Positions 39,117 to 46,711 of a stretch of 47,032 nucleotides of DNA are shown here, piece by piece. This stretch comes from a virus. The position numbers were made by a program, and so were the translations under genes. The stretch lies in the IMG/VR virus record IMGVR_UViG_3300048929_000742, positions 1 to 47,032 of that record, one strand, 5' to 3'. The notes under the pieces are model-generated. The model was given only the letters and a program-made list of their open reading frames with translations, did not search any database and was not told where the DNA came from. Position 1 is the first letter of the stretch. The number at the start of each line of letters is the position of its first letter.

Positions 39117-39743
39117 TTACGCGAAAAGACCGCCTGCGCCTTCGCCAGACTTCGTCCCGGCTGGTGCATCGCCTTCGTCGTCGATCGTTTCCAGCCACTT
39201 ATCCGGATCAGGACCGCCGCCACCGCCGAGCACTTCGTCGCCCTGCGCAACCTTGGCAACCTGCACCAGTGAAATGCCGAAGCTGATCCCCTTGCCGTTC
39301 TTTTCGTTCTCCCAGGTATAGGCGTTCACGACGGCGTAGACATGCGAGCCGGACGGGCAACCTTCCATTTCCATGACGGGATTACGGCGCTTGTCGAAGA
39401 CCTTCGGCTTGTAGTCCGCGCCGGACGTGCAGCGGATGAAGGTATGGCCCGCATAGCCCTTGTTGCGCTCGCCGGTCTTTTTGTTAATGCCCTGCTTGCC
39501 GTCGCCATCCAGGAACGGGGATTTGATGACCTCGTTCTTGATCATGTCTTTGGCCTTGGCGCCCCATTCGTCGACGGCAGCGGCCAATGCAAGGTTCTGC
39601 AGAGCCGAAATGTCGGTCGTCTTGGGGAACAGCAGCGTGCAGCCATAGCCCTTCGACCCGTTGTCGCGCTCGCGCGCTTCGAACAGATCCCTCGTGAAGC
39701 TGACAATTGCCAGCGGGGTTTTTGCGTCTTCAGATCGTGCCAT
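39117..39743 (-). CDS. DUF2815-type single-stranded DNA-binding protein
   Basis: The 208-aa product fits DUF2815: FTRDLFEARERDNGSKGYG near the start, AGHTFIRCTSGADYKPKVFD in the centre and VYAVVNAYTWENEKNGKGIS before an acidic Gly-rich tail ending GEGAGGLFA. Members are structurally similar to phage SSBs such as T7 gp2.5. The tail is laid out as in SSB proteins (disordered, acidic, aromatic near the end). AGGAG lies nine bases before the ATG. It probably coats ssDNA and recruits partners at the fork. Confidence 0.8.
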   Translation of the reverse strand: MARSEDAKTPLAIVSFTRDLFEARERDNGSKGYGCTLLFPKTTDISALQNLALAAAVDEWGAKAKDMIKNEVIKSPFLDGDGKQGINKKTGERNKGYAGHTFIRCTSGADYKPKVFDKRRNPVMEMEGCPSGSHVYAVVNAYTWENEKNGKGISFGISLVQVAKVAQGDEVLGGGGGPDPDKWLETIDDEGDAPAGTKSGEGAGGLFA

Positions 39744-39757
39744 GTTAAAGGCTCCTG

Positions 39758-41050
39758 TTAATCGAGAATATCGAAGTGTCTGTTCACGGCCGGTTCAACC
39801 GCCGCCCGTGTGGTTTTCGTGGCGCGGACAAGGTTCGTCCCTTTCGTTTCCGCGCCTGATAGGTCTTTCAGCTGTTCCGCGACGTCGGCCTTGCCCGCCT
39901 TTTCCAGAGCCGTGCGGATCTGTTTTGGCGTCTTGGCCTTCGGTGCGTTCCAGATCTTGTCATCGGCCAGCCCGGCGGTTTTGGCGGTTTTCGCCGCTTC
40001 TGCCTCTTTGCCGTCCAACCACTTTTCCCGGCCCTCTTTCGGGACAAGAATATAGTTCGGGATTTCGACGCCCGCTTCGGCCTGGCCGTGCCAATAGGCG
40101 CGGACCGAGTTGATCCATTCCCCCAGCATGTCGGCGGCGTCGAGCAGCTGCGCTGCGCGTTCCGGCGACAGGGTATCGGGCGAATTGGAAATGCGGGGCT
40201 GATCCATGTCGTCGAACCAGACACCGGCCGCATCAAGCGCCCGTTGTTCCAGTGCGGGGCAAAACCCGGCGGCCTTGCAGAACTTGCAATGATCGCCAGC
40301 CGAAAGGTGCGTCATGTTCCATAGCCCTTGCGGGATAAGGTTCGTGTCCACCTTTTCCATGTCGGCAAATGCCTGCGCTGTGCGCTGCATCGCCGCCATA
40401 AGGTCGGTCGTCCACTCGACGAGATCGACGACGTCGATTTCCTCGCTACGGATCCGCCCGTCCTTGTGCCCTGCCCGCGGCTGAACGATCGTCACGCGGA
40501 CGCGTTCAACGCTAAGGCTCGGGTTTGCCAACATGGCGCCGAGACCGTAGGTCCGCAATTGCGGATTGCCCTTGGCTTCAACGACTACGCCCCGGCCGCC
40601 TTTCAAGTCGACGACTTCAAGCAGTTTTCCGGCCGGGGAATAGATCACAGCATCGGCGGTCCCGCCCGCCTGGAAAGGCGGTTTGAGCGAGTGCAGCGAA
40701 AAACGCTGTTCGATCTGCAGGAGTGACGCAGGGTTGACGTTCTTCGGCGCAGCTTCGATCACGCGCTTGCGCACGTAGTCGACATACATCTGCGCCGTTT
40801 CGGCCATTTCCTCGTCGACTTCGAAGGAGAATTTCTTTCCCTTCTCTGTCGTGCCGATGAATTCCGCCGCCTGCTTTCCTTCACGAAGGCACTTTTCCGA
40901 AATCTGGTGCGCACAAGTGCCCCAGTCGGCAGCCTCATTCGTGGTTTCTGGCAGGCCGATCGTCAGAGCGAGCGCACCGCTACAATTCCAATTCCGGTCG
41001 GTGGCGGAAGCCGACCAGGTAGCGTGCTCGCGTTCGGCGTGAACGGCCAT
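39758..41050 (-). CDS. DUF2800 PD-(D/E)XK nuclease
   Basis: The 430-aa product has the DUF2800 features: an N-terminal WSASATDRNWNCSGALAL, the nuclease core GGTADAVIY then LLEVVDLKGG (D and D-x-K) and QLRTYGLGAM, and a late cysteine cluster CKFCKAAGFC that with an upstream Cys may hold an Fe-S centre as in Cas4/AddB-type nucleases. It likely processes DNA ends in phage recombination together with the SSB-like protein next to it. It ends FDILD, a divergent form of the shared tail. Confidence 0.8.
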   Translation of the reverse strand: MAVHAEREHATWSASATDRNWNCSGALALTIGLPETTNEAADWGTCAHQISEKCLREGKQAAEFIGTTEKGKKFSFEVDEEMAETAQMYVDYVRKRVIEAAPKNVNPASLLQIEQRFSLHSLKPPFQAGGTADAVIYSPAGKLLEVVDLKGGRGVVVEAKGNPQLRTYGLGAMLANPSLSVERVRVTIVQPRAGHKDGRIRSEEIDVVDLVEWTTDLMAAMQRTAQAFADMEKVDTNLIPQGLWNMTHLSAGDHCKFCKAAGFCPALEQRALDAAGVWFDDMDQPRISNSPDTLSPERAAQLLDAADMLGEWINSVRAYWHGQAEAGVEIPNYILVPKEGREKWLDGKEAEAAKTAKTAGLADDKIWNAPKAKTPKQIRTALEKAGKADVAEQLKDLSGAETKGTNLVRATKTTRAAVEPAVNRHFDILD

Positions 41051-41052
41051 CG

Positions 41053-41748
41053 TTACACCTTGTCGCGCTTGTAGGGGTTCTGCGAAAGCGCCGTCTGAAA
41101 GACGTTGACGACCTTCGCCAGCTTTTCCGGGTCTTCCGGAATGAGCGACAGTTTCCAGTAGTCTTCACCTTCTGGTGGCTTGCCGAGCGCAGAGCCGATC
41201 AACTTCGGGCCGTCTTCCTGTGTCGCAGGCAGGCCGTAGGTGTTGACGTACTGTGTCATCGCGGCCTTGACGTCGTCGCGGGTCAGTTCCTTGCGAGTGT
41301 CTTCGACTTCGGCCTTTTCGTCGGCCTTGTCTTGATCCTCGTCTTCGACGGTATCTTCCGGACCGACACGCTCACCGCCGGTCGAAATCTGCGACTTTGT
41401 TTCCGGCTCGGAAGTGTCGTTCGCGGCCTGATCGGCGGCGTCGGCCGCTTCGTCTTCGGCGATCTCTTCCTTCGTCCGGCGAGCCTTTCCGGGCGCAGGC
41501 TTACCGCGTTCGCGGGCTTGCGTTTCCGTAACCGCCGACTGCGTTTCGCTTTTCGCGGCTTGCCCCTCCTGCAGCATACCGACTTCGCCGCTGCCCAACC
41601 CGGTCAAAGGTTCGCGGACGACGACCGCCGTCGTGCCCTTCAGCACGTCAATCCGGCGCGTGAAGCCAATAGCGGCCATGGCCTCGTCGATCTGTTCCGC
41701 AAGCGGCCCATGGTCCGGCGTGCCAAAAATTTCGATTTTCAGTGTCAT
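41053..41748 (-). CDS. Acidic protein of unknown function
   Basis: The 231-aa product has a small N-terminal domain (residues 1-50, LKIEIFGTPDHGPLAEQIDE), a long low-complexity Glu/Asp/Ala/Gln region (about 60-155), and a C-terminal helical domain (LTRDDVKAAMTQYVNTYGLP, DPEKLAKVVNVFQTAL). It starts inside the stop of the helicase gene (ATGA) and is followed by DUF2800. It might be a recombination or replication adaptor; the family is not recognised. Confidence 0.65.
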   Translation of the reverse strand: MTLKIEIFGTPDHGPLAEQIDEAMAAIGFTRRIDVLKGTTAVVVREPLTGLGSGEVGMLQEGQAAKSETQSAVTETQARERGKPAPGKARRTKEEIAEDEAADAADQAANDTSEPETKSQISTGGERVGPEDTVEDEDQDKADEKAEVEDTRKELTRDDVKAAMTQYVNTYGLPATQEDGPKLIGSALGKPPEGEDYWKLSLIPEDPEKLAKVVNVFQTALSQNPYKRDKV

Positions 41749-43094
41749 GCTAGTACCTCTCTAATGGAGCTCCAAAGGCGGAGCAGACTTTCGTTGACGG
41801 CCTCGTCGATGCTTCCTTCCAGCACGCAGACACGGACGATGGCCTGACGGGTTTGCGTGTGGTTCGTGATCCGAAGCGACATCTGCTTCATGGATTTTGG
41901 GGAAAAGACGGTTTCGACGAACCAGAGAACGGACGCGGAGCTAAGGTCGATAGCCTCACCCGCCGCTTCGATCTGGCCGAGAAAAACGCGCTTCTGCGGA
42001 TTGTTCAGGAACTGCTGTTCGGCGTCGCCCCGAGCAGTGGCCGACGTCGAGCCGTCGATACCGACGACACCGAACTCTGAAAGTCCGTCCTTCAGGATTT
42101 GCCCGACGTCCTTGTGCCAGTAAGCCAGAACGATCTTGTCGAGCCCGCCGTCGAATTCGTCCTTGACGGCGTCGACGACGGCGTACGCCTTCATTTCGCC
42201 AGTCATGCGGCGAAGCGGTCCAAGGTGCATTTCCAGATTGCGGGTGTCGCCGTCACGCGCGGCGGCAAGAACAGACGTCCGGTCGATATCGCCTTCGACG
42301 TCGCGCAGCATCTTGGCGGACACGACCAGCGGAAGCGTTTCGTAGACTGGCGGACGGATCCCGACGTCGGCCTGCGTGCGCTTCAGCATGAAGCCGTTCA
42401 GGCGATCGCGCAGCTCGGTTTCGTTCTTGCCGCCCATGATGACGATAATGGACTTCCAGGGCGACAGCTTTTTCGGCCGCCATTTGCAATAGCGGTCGCG
42501 GAAGGCCTCATAGGTCGTAACGTCGGGCCAGCCCTTGTCCGGGTCTGACTGCAGGCGTTCCGGGCACAATGAGCGCATCATCGGGTAAATGTCAGAAAGA
42601 TCGTGCGGGTACGGCGTGCCAGTCAGGCACCAGACGCCCTTCGCAGCGTTGGCGATGGAAAGGCCGTGGTGCAGGATCGTGCCGCCGTCTAGGAGCTGCC
42701 CGTAGACCGATTGCGTCCGTTTCGCCGCGAAATTCTTGGCGTTGTGGGCCTCGTCGAGAAAGACGCGATCCCAGGAGCGTTTAAGGATTTCTGTGCGTAT
42801 CTGTGGATTGACGATCGACGGCCACCCCACGATGCAGACGGGCGCGGTCAGCTTCGTCGGCTGCGCGATGATCTGCGTTTGCCGATTGTATGGCGACCAG
42901 TTCGGGAAAGCGCGTTTCCACACTGGCCGACCGGAAGCCGTCGTCACGACAAGGATCGTGTCGTCGAGATTGTAGTCGGCGGCAAGGATGGCAGTTCCGG
43001 TTTTGCCGACGCGCGGCTCGTCTGCGAGCAACGCGTTTTGCTGGCGTGAAAGCCATTCGGCACCGGATAGCTGTGTAGGAAAAGGTTGCAGCAA
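41745..43094 (-). CDS. SNF2/DEAD-type helicase
   Basis: The 449-aa product (TTG start at 43094, AGAGGAA upstream) begins FPTQLSGAEWLSRQQNALLA followed by motif I DEPRVGKTGTAILAA; motif Ia region, motif II DEAHNAKN, motif III VWCLTGTPYPHD and C-terminal motifs V-VI with IEAAGEAIDLSSASVLWFVE and QMSLRITNHTQTR are all present. A longer frame to 43178 would start upstream of the promoter at 43155-43182, so the short start is preferred. Many alphaproteobacterial phages carry such a helicase beside DUF2800; a role in replication restart or branch migration is likely. Confidence 0.83.
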   Translation of the reverse strand: MLQPFPTQLSGAEWLSRQQNALLADEPRVGKTGTAILAADYNLDDTILVVTTASGRPVWKRAFPNWSPYNRQTQIIAQPTKLTAPVCIVGWPSIVNPQIRTEILKRSWDRVFLDEAHNAKNFAAKRTQSVYGQLLDGGTILHHGLSIANAAKGVWCLTGTPYPHDLSDIYPMMRSLCPERLQSDPDKGWPDVTTYEAFRDRYCKWRPKKLSPWKSIIVIMGGKNETELRDRLNGFMLKRTQADVGIRPPVYETLPLVVSAKMLRDVEGDIDRTSVLAAARDGDTRNLEMHLGPLRRMTGEMKAYAVVDAVKDEFDGGLDKIVLAYWHKDVGQILKDGLSEFGVVGIDGSTSATARGDAEQQFLNNPQKRVFLGQIEAAGEAIDLSSASVLWFVETVFSPKSMKQMSLRITNHTQTRQAIVRVCVLEGSIDEAVNESLLRLWSSIREVLA

Positions 43095-43154
43095 CTGCCG
43101 TTCCTCTCGTAATTCCGTAAATCGTAAGCCAACATCGGTAGTGCGTTGTCGGCC

Positions 43155-43182
43155 ATTGTAGGCCGACAAATCAGACAATCAA
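43155..43182 (-). promoter_or_regulatory. Helicase promoter with operator sites
   Basis: On the - strand, -35 TTGATT (43177-43182) and -10 TACAAT (43155-43160) are 16 bp apart. Operator-like sites TTGTCGG (43146), TTGTAGG (43156), CCGACAA (43163) and CAGACAA (43172) cover the spacer, the -10 and the start point. Confidence 0.7.
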
Positions 43183-43760
43183 GATAAATTTTCGGGCGTT
43201 GCCTTGCGATCATCCACGCCTATTTGGCGCTCTTCGTAGGCGATCAGGAACATCAAGCAGCACGCAGCGTGCCACAGATGCGACTTGCCGGTTTCAGCGT
43301 CGACTTTCTCGCCGCCCCACCAGGCCCACATATGACGCATCAGCGCGCCGAAGCAGCGGCCCCATGACATGCCCTTTTCCCAATTACGGGCGGCGTACTT
43401 GTTCGCGCCGAATGCCAGAATATCGGCTGTTGCCATGAGAAATTCCGGCGCGATCAGGTCAAGACGCGGTTTTCCGCCATCTTCCTTCCACGCGGGCTCG
43501 TCTTTCTGCTGGCCGGCTTTGTTCGCAACGTTGCGGGTAATCTCTTCTTCCGACTGCCATTCGGCGACGAGGTCAAAGCCGTGAGGCTTGCCGGCGGCTT
43601 TAACCAGCCGTCCATCTGAATAAAATAAATATGACCCGGTAAGATCAGGTCCTTCGAGTGCATAAAGGCCCGGCTGCCCGTTCCGAAATTTTTGGGCGCT
43701 CCGCCATTTCCCGCCGTCTCGCGAGCGATACGCTTTACCCTCTTCGATTTTAATCGTCAT
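43179..43760 (-). CDS. dATP/dGTP diphosphohydrolase-like (MazG-fold) protein
   Basis: The 193-aa product has an N-terminal beta region (MTIKIEEGKAYRSRDGGKWR) and a C-terminal all-helical domain with KPRLDLIAPEFLMATADILA, KYAARNWEKGMSWGRCFGAL and SHLWHAACCLMFLIAYEE. This is the pattern of the dATP/dGTP diphosphohydrolase N-terminal family, related to MazG nucleotidohydrolases and to MazZ of 2-aminoadenine phages. No PurZ gene is present. It probably adjusts dNTP pools. ATG at 43760 gives ATGA coupling to the resolvase gene. Confidence 0.72.
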   Translation of the reverse strand: MTIKIEEGKAYRSRDGGKWRSAQKFRNGQPGLYALEGPDLTGSYLFYSDGRLVKAAGKPHGFDLVAEWQSEEEITRNVANKAGQQKDEPAWKEDGGKPRLDLIAPEFLMATADILAFGANKYAARNWEKGMSWGRCFGALMRHMWAWWGGEKVDAETGKSHLWHAACCLMFLIAYEERQIGVDDRKATPENLS

Positions 43761-44179
43761 CCGAACACTCCTTCGTCGGTTATAGGCTTCACCCGGATTT
43801 CCATGCGCGGGCGGTCGCTGTAGAATTTGCGGATCCGGCCATCGACAACCTGCGCGTCGTCGATCCACACGATCAGATTGAGCGCGTCGCAGATCTTGGC
43901 GAAGTTGTCGTAGTCGGGTTTCTTCGTCGGCCTGATCTCGCCCGCCAGGGCGGCGGCCTTCCATTTCTTCGGTTTGCTTTCCGGGATCGCCATGAAGGCG
44001 ACGATTTCAACGTCGAGCGGGCCGTCGAGCGGCGCGCGCTCGGCCATTGCCTGTTGAGCGGCCAATGCCAGACGGCTTTCGTAATTGACGGTCCGTTCCG
44101 GCGTGTAGGCGTGTCCAACTCTTGTCAGCCGAACGCGCTCCTTGCCCATCGGCGGCCCTGCCAGCACGATTTCGATCAT
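43757..44179 (-). CDS. RusA-like Holliday junction resolvase
   Basis: The 140-aa product has the RusA layout: LAGPPMGKERVRLTRVGHAY at the start, KKPDYDNFAKICDALNLIVW with the catalytic Asp pair, and DDAQVVDGRIRKFYSDRPRM near the end. RusA dimers cut four-way junctions formed during phage recombination and before packaging. The natural domain ends about at RVKPI; the final TDEGVFG is the shared tail. Length matches RusA (120 aa) plus the tail. Confidence 0.87.
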   Translation of the reverse strand: MIEIVLAGPPMGKERVRLTRVGHAYTPERTVNYESRLALAAQQAMAERAPLDGPLDVEIVAFMAIPESKPKKWKAAALAGEIRPTKKPDYDNFAKICDALNLIVWIDDAQVVDGRIRKFYSDRPRMEIRVKPITDEGVFG

Positions 44180-44415
44180 GCGTAGCGCTCGCGCCGCAGC
44201 CTGAAACTGTCCATTTCAGAAAGAAGATCCTCAGCGCGCTTCACGACAGCCGGATTTTCCGACCGCAAGGCGATGACTTCCAATTCGTCGCGCAGATCTA
44301 GAAACTCTTCGGCGGAACACTGGCCCTCTTTTTTAATCCGCGCGAATTTCTGCTGAAATTGCCAAAGCAGCGAAGTTTCTCCCTCGAGAACCTTCAACTT
44401 CTCACTCGAAAACAT
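44176..44415 (-). CDS. Small helical early protein
   Basis: The 79-aa product is predicted almost wholly helical (GETSLLWQFQQKFARIKKEG, EEFLDLRDELEVIALRSE). Its ATG lies inside the final codons of the preceding gene (GATGTTTTCGAGTGA), a 14-base overlap in another frame. It ends ERYA without the shared tail. Function unknown. Confidence 0.65.
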   Translation of the reverse strand: MFSSEKLKVLEGETSLLWQFQQKFARIKKEGQCSAEEFLDLRDELEVIALRSENPAVVKRAEDLLSEMDSFRLRRERYA

Positions 44416-44644
44416 CGATCAGCCTCCCTGTCTCTACATACGGCAAGAGGCTGATCGGGCGCCCCTTATCCAACTCCACCAATGCGATCAGGACCGGCCA
44501 CCATTCGCCGGGAATGGAAGCCCTGATAAACCATTTCCTGATTGTTTCTCTTGCCGGCACTTCGACGTTTGCCCGGTCTGCCATGTCGGCGATGCTGTCC
44601 GGGGTGACGTCGAAGGCGGACAGGAACGCAGCTCTGTTGAACAT
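44402..44644 (-). CDS. First gene of the early operon, HTH-like
   Basis: The 80-aa product has FNRAAFLSAFDVTPDSIADM, NVEVPARETIRKWFIRASIP and GEWWPVLIALVELDKGRPIS, which fits a small helix-turn-helix domain like those of Cro-type or CII-type phage regulators that recognise DNA through the RETIRKWF helix. Its place opposite the XRE repressor, across the shared operator region, also fits Cro. AAGGAA precedes the ATG. It ends LIDVFE, the shared tail, which would be odd for a pure repressor; unproven. Confidence 0.65.
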   Translation of the reverse strand: MFNRAAFLSAFDVTPDSIADMADRANVEVPARETIRKWFIRASIPGEWWPVLIALVELDKGRPISLLPYVETGRLIDVFE

Positions 44645-44692
44645 CGTGTTCCTTATTTATTAAAATCTAATCTGTAACTGACTTAAATACAT

Positions 44693-44734
44693 TTGTATGA
44701 CGACGTCAACCTACAAAACAGACATTTTGTCCGC
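44693..44734. promoter_or_regulatory. Operator sites for the leftward early operon
   Basis: TTGTATG (44693), CCTACAA (44710), CAGACAT (44719) and TTGTCCG (44728) lie 50-90 bases before the first early gene. TTGACG on the - strand (44704-44709) is a possible -35; TTAAGT at 17 bp spacing is a weak -10. Confidence 0.55.
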
Positions 44735-44774
44735 CGAAACGCAAATACATGTTTTTACTCGGTAATATTTTGCG

Positions 44775-44813
44775 TTGACGTGTCGGCCTACATGGAATAC
44801 AAACGTCATACAC
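44775..44813 (+). promoter_or_regulatory. Repressor promoter with operator sites
   Basis: -35 TTGACG (44775-44780) and -10 TACAAA (44798-44803) are 17 bp apart. CCTACAT (44787), AATACAA (44796) and CATACAC (44807) step by 9 and 11 bp across the spacer, the -10 and the start, so the XRE repressor probably controls its own gene. Confidence 0.7.
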
Positions 44814-44834
44814 AGGAGGTTAAAGGAAACTCGA

Positions 44835-45269
44835 ATGCCAGACAAAACCAAACCGCCGATTATCGGCGACGCACCATCGAAGAAGTTGCCGACGTCGCAT
44901 CTGACTAAACAGCAATTCGGGCAACGCCTTTATCAGCTCATGGTCGCGAAAGGCTGGTCGCAAAGCGATCTGGCACGACGCGCCGGTCTTCAGCGCGACC
45001 GCATATCGTATTATATCCGCGGCCAAGGACTGCCGCAGGGCCATAAACTTGAAGCGCTGGCGAAGGCGCTTGGTGTCACTGCCGACGAGCTGCTTCCGAA
45101 CACGCTCGAAAACCGGATGGAAGCTGATCAGCCGAGCGTCGACCTTAAAGTCAGCCCTAACAACCCGAATGCGGCATGGCTGCGGGTGAACCGTTTAGTG
45201 TCCATGACAACCGCCCTGAAGATATTGGACCTTCTGAACAATGACGACCCGCTTACTTCTGGAAAGTGA
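44835..45269 (+). CDS. XRE-family phage repressor
   Basis: The 144-aa product has a helix-turn-helix of the Cro/CI type (about residues 28-85): FGQRLYQLMVAKGWSQSDLA, RRAGLQRDRISYYIRGQGLP and KLEALAKALGVTADELLP. A short C-terminal extension lacks a LexA-like protease (no Ala-Gly cleavage site or Ser-Lys pair), so induction would not depend on RecA cleavage. AAAGGAA lies seven bases before the ATG. It faces the early operon over shared operators and is the best candidate for the protein that reads the dispersed TTGT(A/C)(G/T)G sites. Confidence 0.82.
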   Translation: MPDKTKPPIIGDAPSKKLPTSHLTKQQFGQRLYQLMVAKGWSQSDLARRAGLQRDRISYYIRGQGLPQGHKLEALAKALGVTADELLPNTLENRMEADQPSVDLKVSPNNPNAAWLRVNRLVSMTTALKILDLLNNDDPLTSGK

Positions 45270-45588
45270 GGCCGCAGAACGGCTTCGCTGTTCCGTGCAA
45301 AAGGTGAAGCGCCTGCGGTTGTCCGGGGCGCTCCCTTACATACCCGGACGGCCCGTCACGATCGACGAGGCCGACGTCGAAACTTATCTGGAGTGTATGA
45401 AATGCCGACCCCAGTCTTGCAGACAAACGACAAAGGCGTCTACTACGCAACATGGAGCGAAAACCGACGTTCAAAGCGCAAGAGCATGGGCACAGCAGAC
45501 CGTGCTGTTGCAGAAGCGCGGTTCGCGCAATGGATCCTCTACGGCGGCCACAAAGCCGAAGTCAGCGAAGAAGCAAAAGCCGAACTGA
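45241..45588 (+). CDS. Excisionase-like HTH protein overlapping int
   Basis: The first about 55 residues form an HTH_17/MerR-type winged helix (LLESEAAERLRCSVQKVKRL, SGALPYIPGRPVTIDEADVE), typical of small excisionases. The remaining 60 residues are basic and Ser/Thr-rich and are read in another frame of the integrase gene, a 187-base overlap. It also overlaps the repressor gene by 29 bases. Location directly before int supports Xis. Whether the long overlapping tail is real cannot be decided from sequence. Confidence 0.65.
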   Translation: MTTRLLLESEAAERLRCSVQKVKRLRLSGALPYIPGRPVTIDEADVETYLECMKCRPQSCRQTTKASTTQHGAKTDVQSARAWAQQTVLLQKRGSRNGSSTAATKPKSAKKQKPN

Positions 45589-46520
45589 ACGTTTCCGAGC
45601 TGTGGGCGATCTATGACGAAAAGCACGTCCAGAAAGCGACGGCCTCTCCTGCCGCGATCGAATATGCCTGGAAGAACCTGGAACCGTTCTTCGGCAAGAT
45701 GCGTGTCGGCCAGATTGATCAAGACGACGTCGACGCATACGAACGCAAACGGGCCGCTGGCGCGATTGGACGGCCTTCCAAGCCGTCTACCGTCCGCAAG
45801 GAGCTGGTCGCGCTCCGCGCCTGCCTGAACTGGCACGCGTCGCCCGAGCGTGGCAAGCGCCGTGTGCTCGAGCTGAAGGACTTGCCCGTCTATACCCTGC
45901 CCGAAGAAAGCGATCCGCGCGACCGATGGCTGACGACGGCAGAGATCGACAAGCTGATGGCCGCTGCGCGCGCATTGCACCCCGGCGCGGCCCGCATGTC
46001 GCGGGGCGAACGGTTCCTGCGCCTGGCGCTGGAAACGGCAGCCCGCAAGCAAGCGATCTTGGATCTGACATGGGACCGCGTCGACTTCGAAATCGGCGTG
46101 ATCGATTTTGCCGTGCCGGGCCGCAAGCAGACGAAGAAGCGGCGCATCACTGTGCCGATTTCTGCAACGCTCATGCCGCAGCTGAAGCGCATGCACGCCG
46201 AGCGGATCAACGACAGGGTTATGGACCATGGCGGGGCCGTCTGGTCGACTGTTCAGTCGATCGTCTTAAAAGCCGGTCTGGCGCCGCCGCAGAAAATCGG
46301 GTCGGGCGAGAAACCGAAGAGCACGGGCATTTCTCCGCACACGTTCCGCCATAGCGCAGCAACCCATATGGCGCGTCGTGGCGTCCCGCTGTACGATATC
46401 GCCGGCATTCTTGGAAACTCGCTGGCGATGGTCGAAAAGGTCTACGCGAAGCACTGCCCCGGTCGTTTGCGGGCAGCGGTTAATTCTATATCGTCGGGCT
46501 TCCTGGAAGCGGCGGAATGA
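45402..46520 (+). CDS. Tyrosine recombinase (integrase)
   Basis: The 372-aa product has an N-terminal arm-binding part (VLQTNDKGVYYATWSENRRS), a core-binding helical domain (about residues 65-165) and a C-terminal catalytic domain with Arg in ETAARKQAILDLTW, HTFRHSAATHMA (H-x-x-R), GNSLAMVEKVYAKH with Tyr. All tetrad residues are visible. GGAG lies eight bases before the ATG at 45402; a GTG three codons upstream is possible. It lies 145 bp from attR, as expected for integration into the adjacent tRNA. Confidence 0.93.
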   Translation: MPTPVLQTNDKGVYYATWSENRRSKRKSMGTADRAVAEARFAQWILYGGHKAEVSEEAKAELNVSELWAIYDEKHVQKATASPAAIEYAWKNLEPFFGKMRVGQIDQDDVDAYERKRAAGAIGRPSKPSTVRKELVALRACLNWHASPERGKRRVLELKDLPVYTLPEESDPRDRWLTTAEIDKLMAAARALHPGAARMSRGERFLRLALETAARKQAILDLTWDRVDFEIGVIDFAVPGRKQTKKRRITVPISATLMPQLKRMHAERINDRVMDHGGAVWSTVQSIVLKAGLAPPQKIGSGEKPKSTGISPHTFRHSAATHMARRGVPLYDIAGILGNSLAMVEKVYAKHCPGRLRAAVNSISSGFLEAAE

Positions 46521-46559
46521 GCGCAGCGCAGGGCACAAAGTGCCCAAAAGATGCATCAT

Positions 46560-46660
46560 TTGTCGGCCCCCGCGACCTACAACGACCGACATTCATCTTT
46601 TAGAGGCTTTGAGCAGAAAGGAAAAACGTGTAGGTTCAGCGGCCTACAAAAAGTCGACAA
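46560..46660. promoter_or_regulatory. Operator-like or arm-type sites beside attR
   Basis: TTGTCGG (46560), CCTACAA (46576) and CCGACAT (46586), then GTGTAGG (46628), CCTACAA (46643) and TCGACAA (46654), steps of 10 and 11 bp. With 142-172 they flank both att cores. They may be integrase or Xis arm sites, or extra repressor sites. Confidence 0.5.
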
Positions 46661-46665
46661 CTTTG

Positions 46666-46711
46666 TTGGTAAGGGAGAGGTCGAGAGTTCAATCCTCTTT
46701 CGCAGCACCAT
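46666..46711 (+). other. attR core (displaced tRNA-Thr 3' end)
   Basis: A 46-bp copy of 59-104 without the 5' half of the tRNA; it cannot fold into a tRNA. It is the original bacterial 3' end of the gene, moved here by integration. Confidence 0.93.

Noticed and set aside
43095-43178. N-terminal extension of the helicase to a TTG at 43178
   Set aside because: It would begin upstream of the recognised -10 element; the TTG at 43094 has AGAGGAA upstream and matches the usual helicase start.
43179-43760. 2-aminoadenine (Z) genome pathway based on the MazZ-like domain
   Set aside because: No PurZ (adenylosuccinate synthetase-like) or DatZ gene is found in the window, so a Z genome is not supported.
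46663-46711. A second tRNA-Thr at the right end
   Set aside because: Only the 3' half is present; no acceptor or D-arm 5' sequence precedes it. It is attR.
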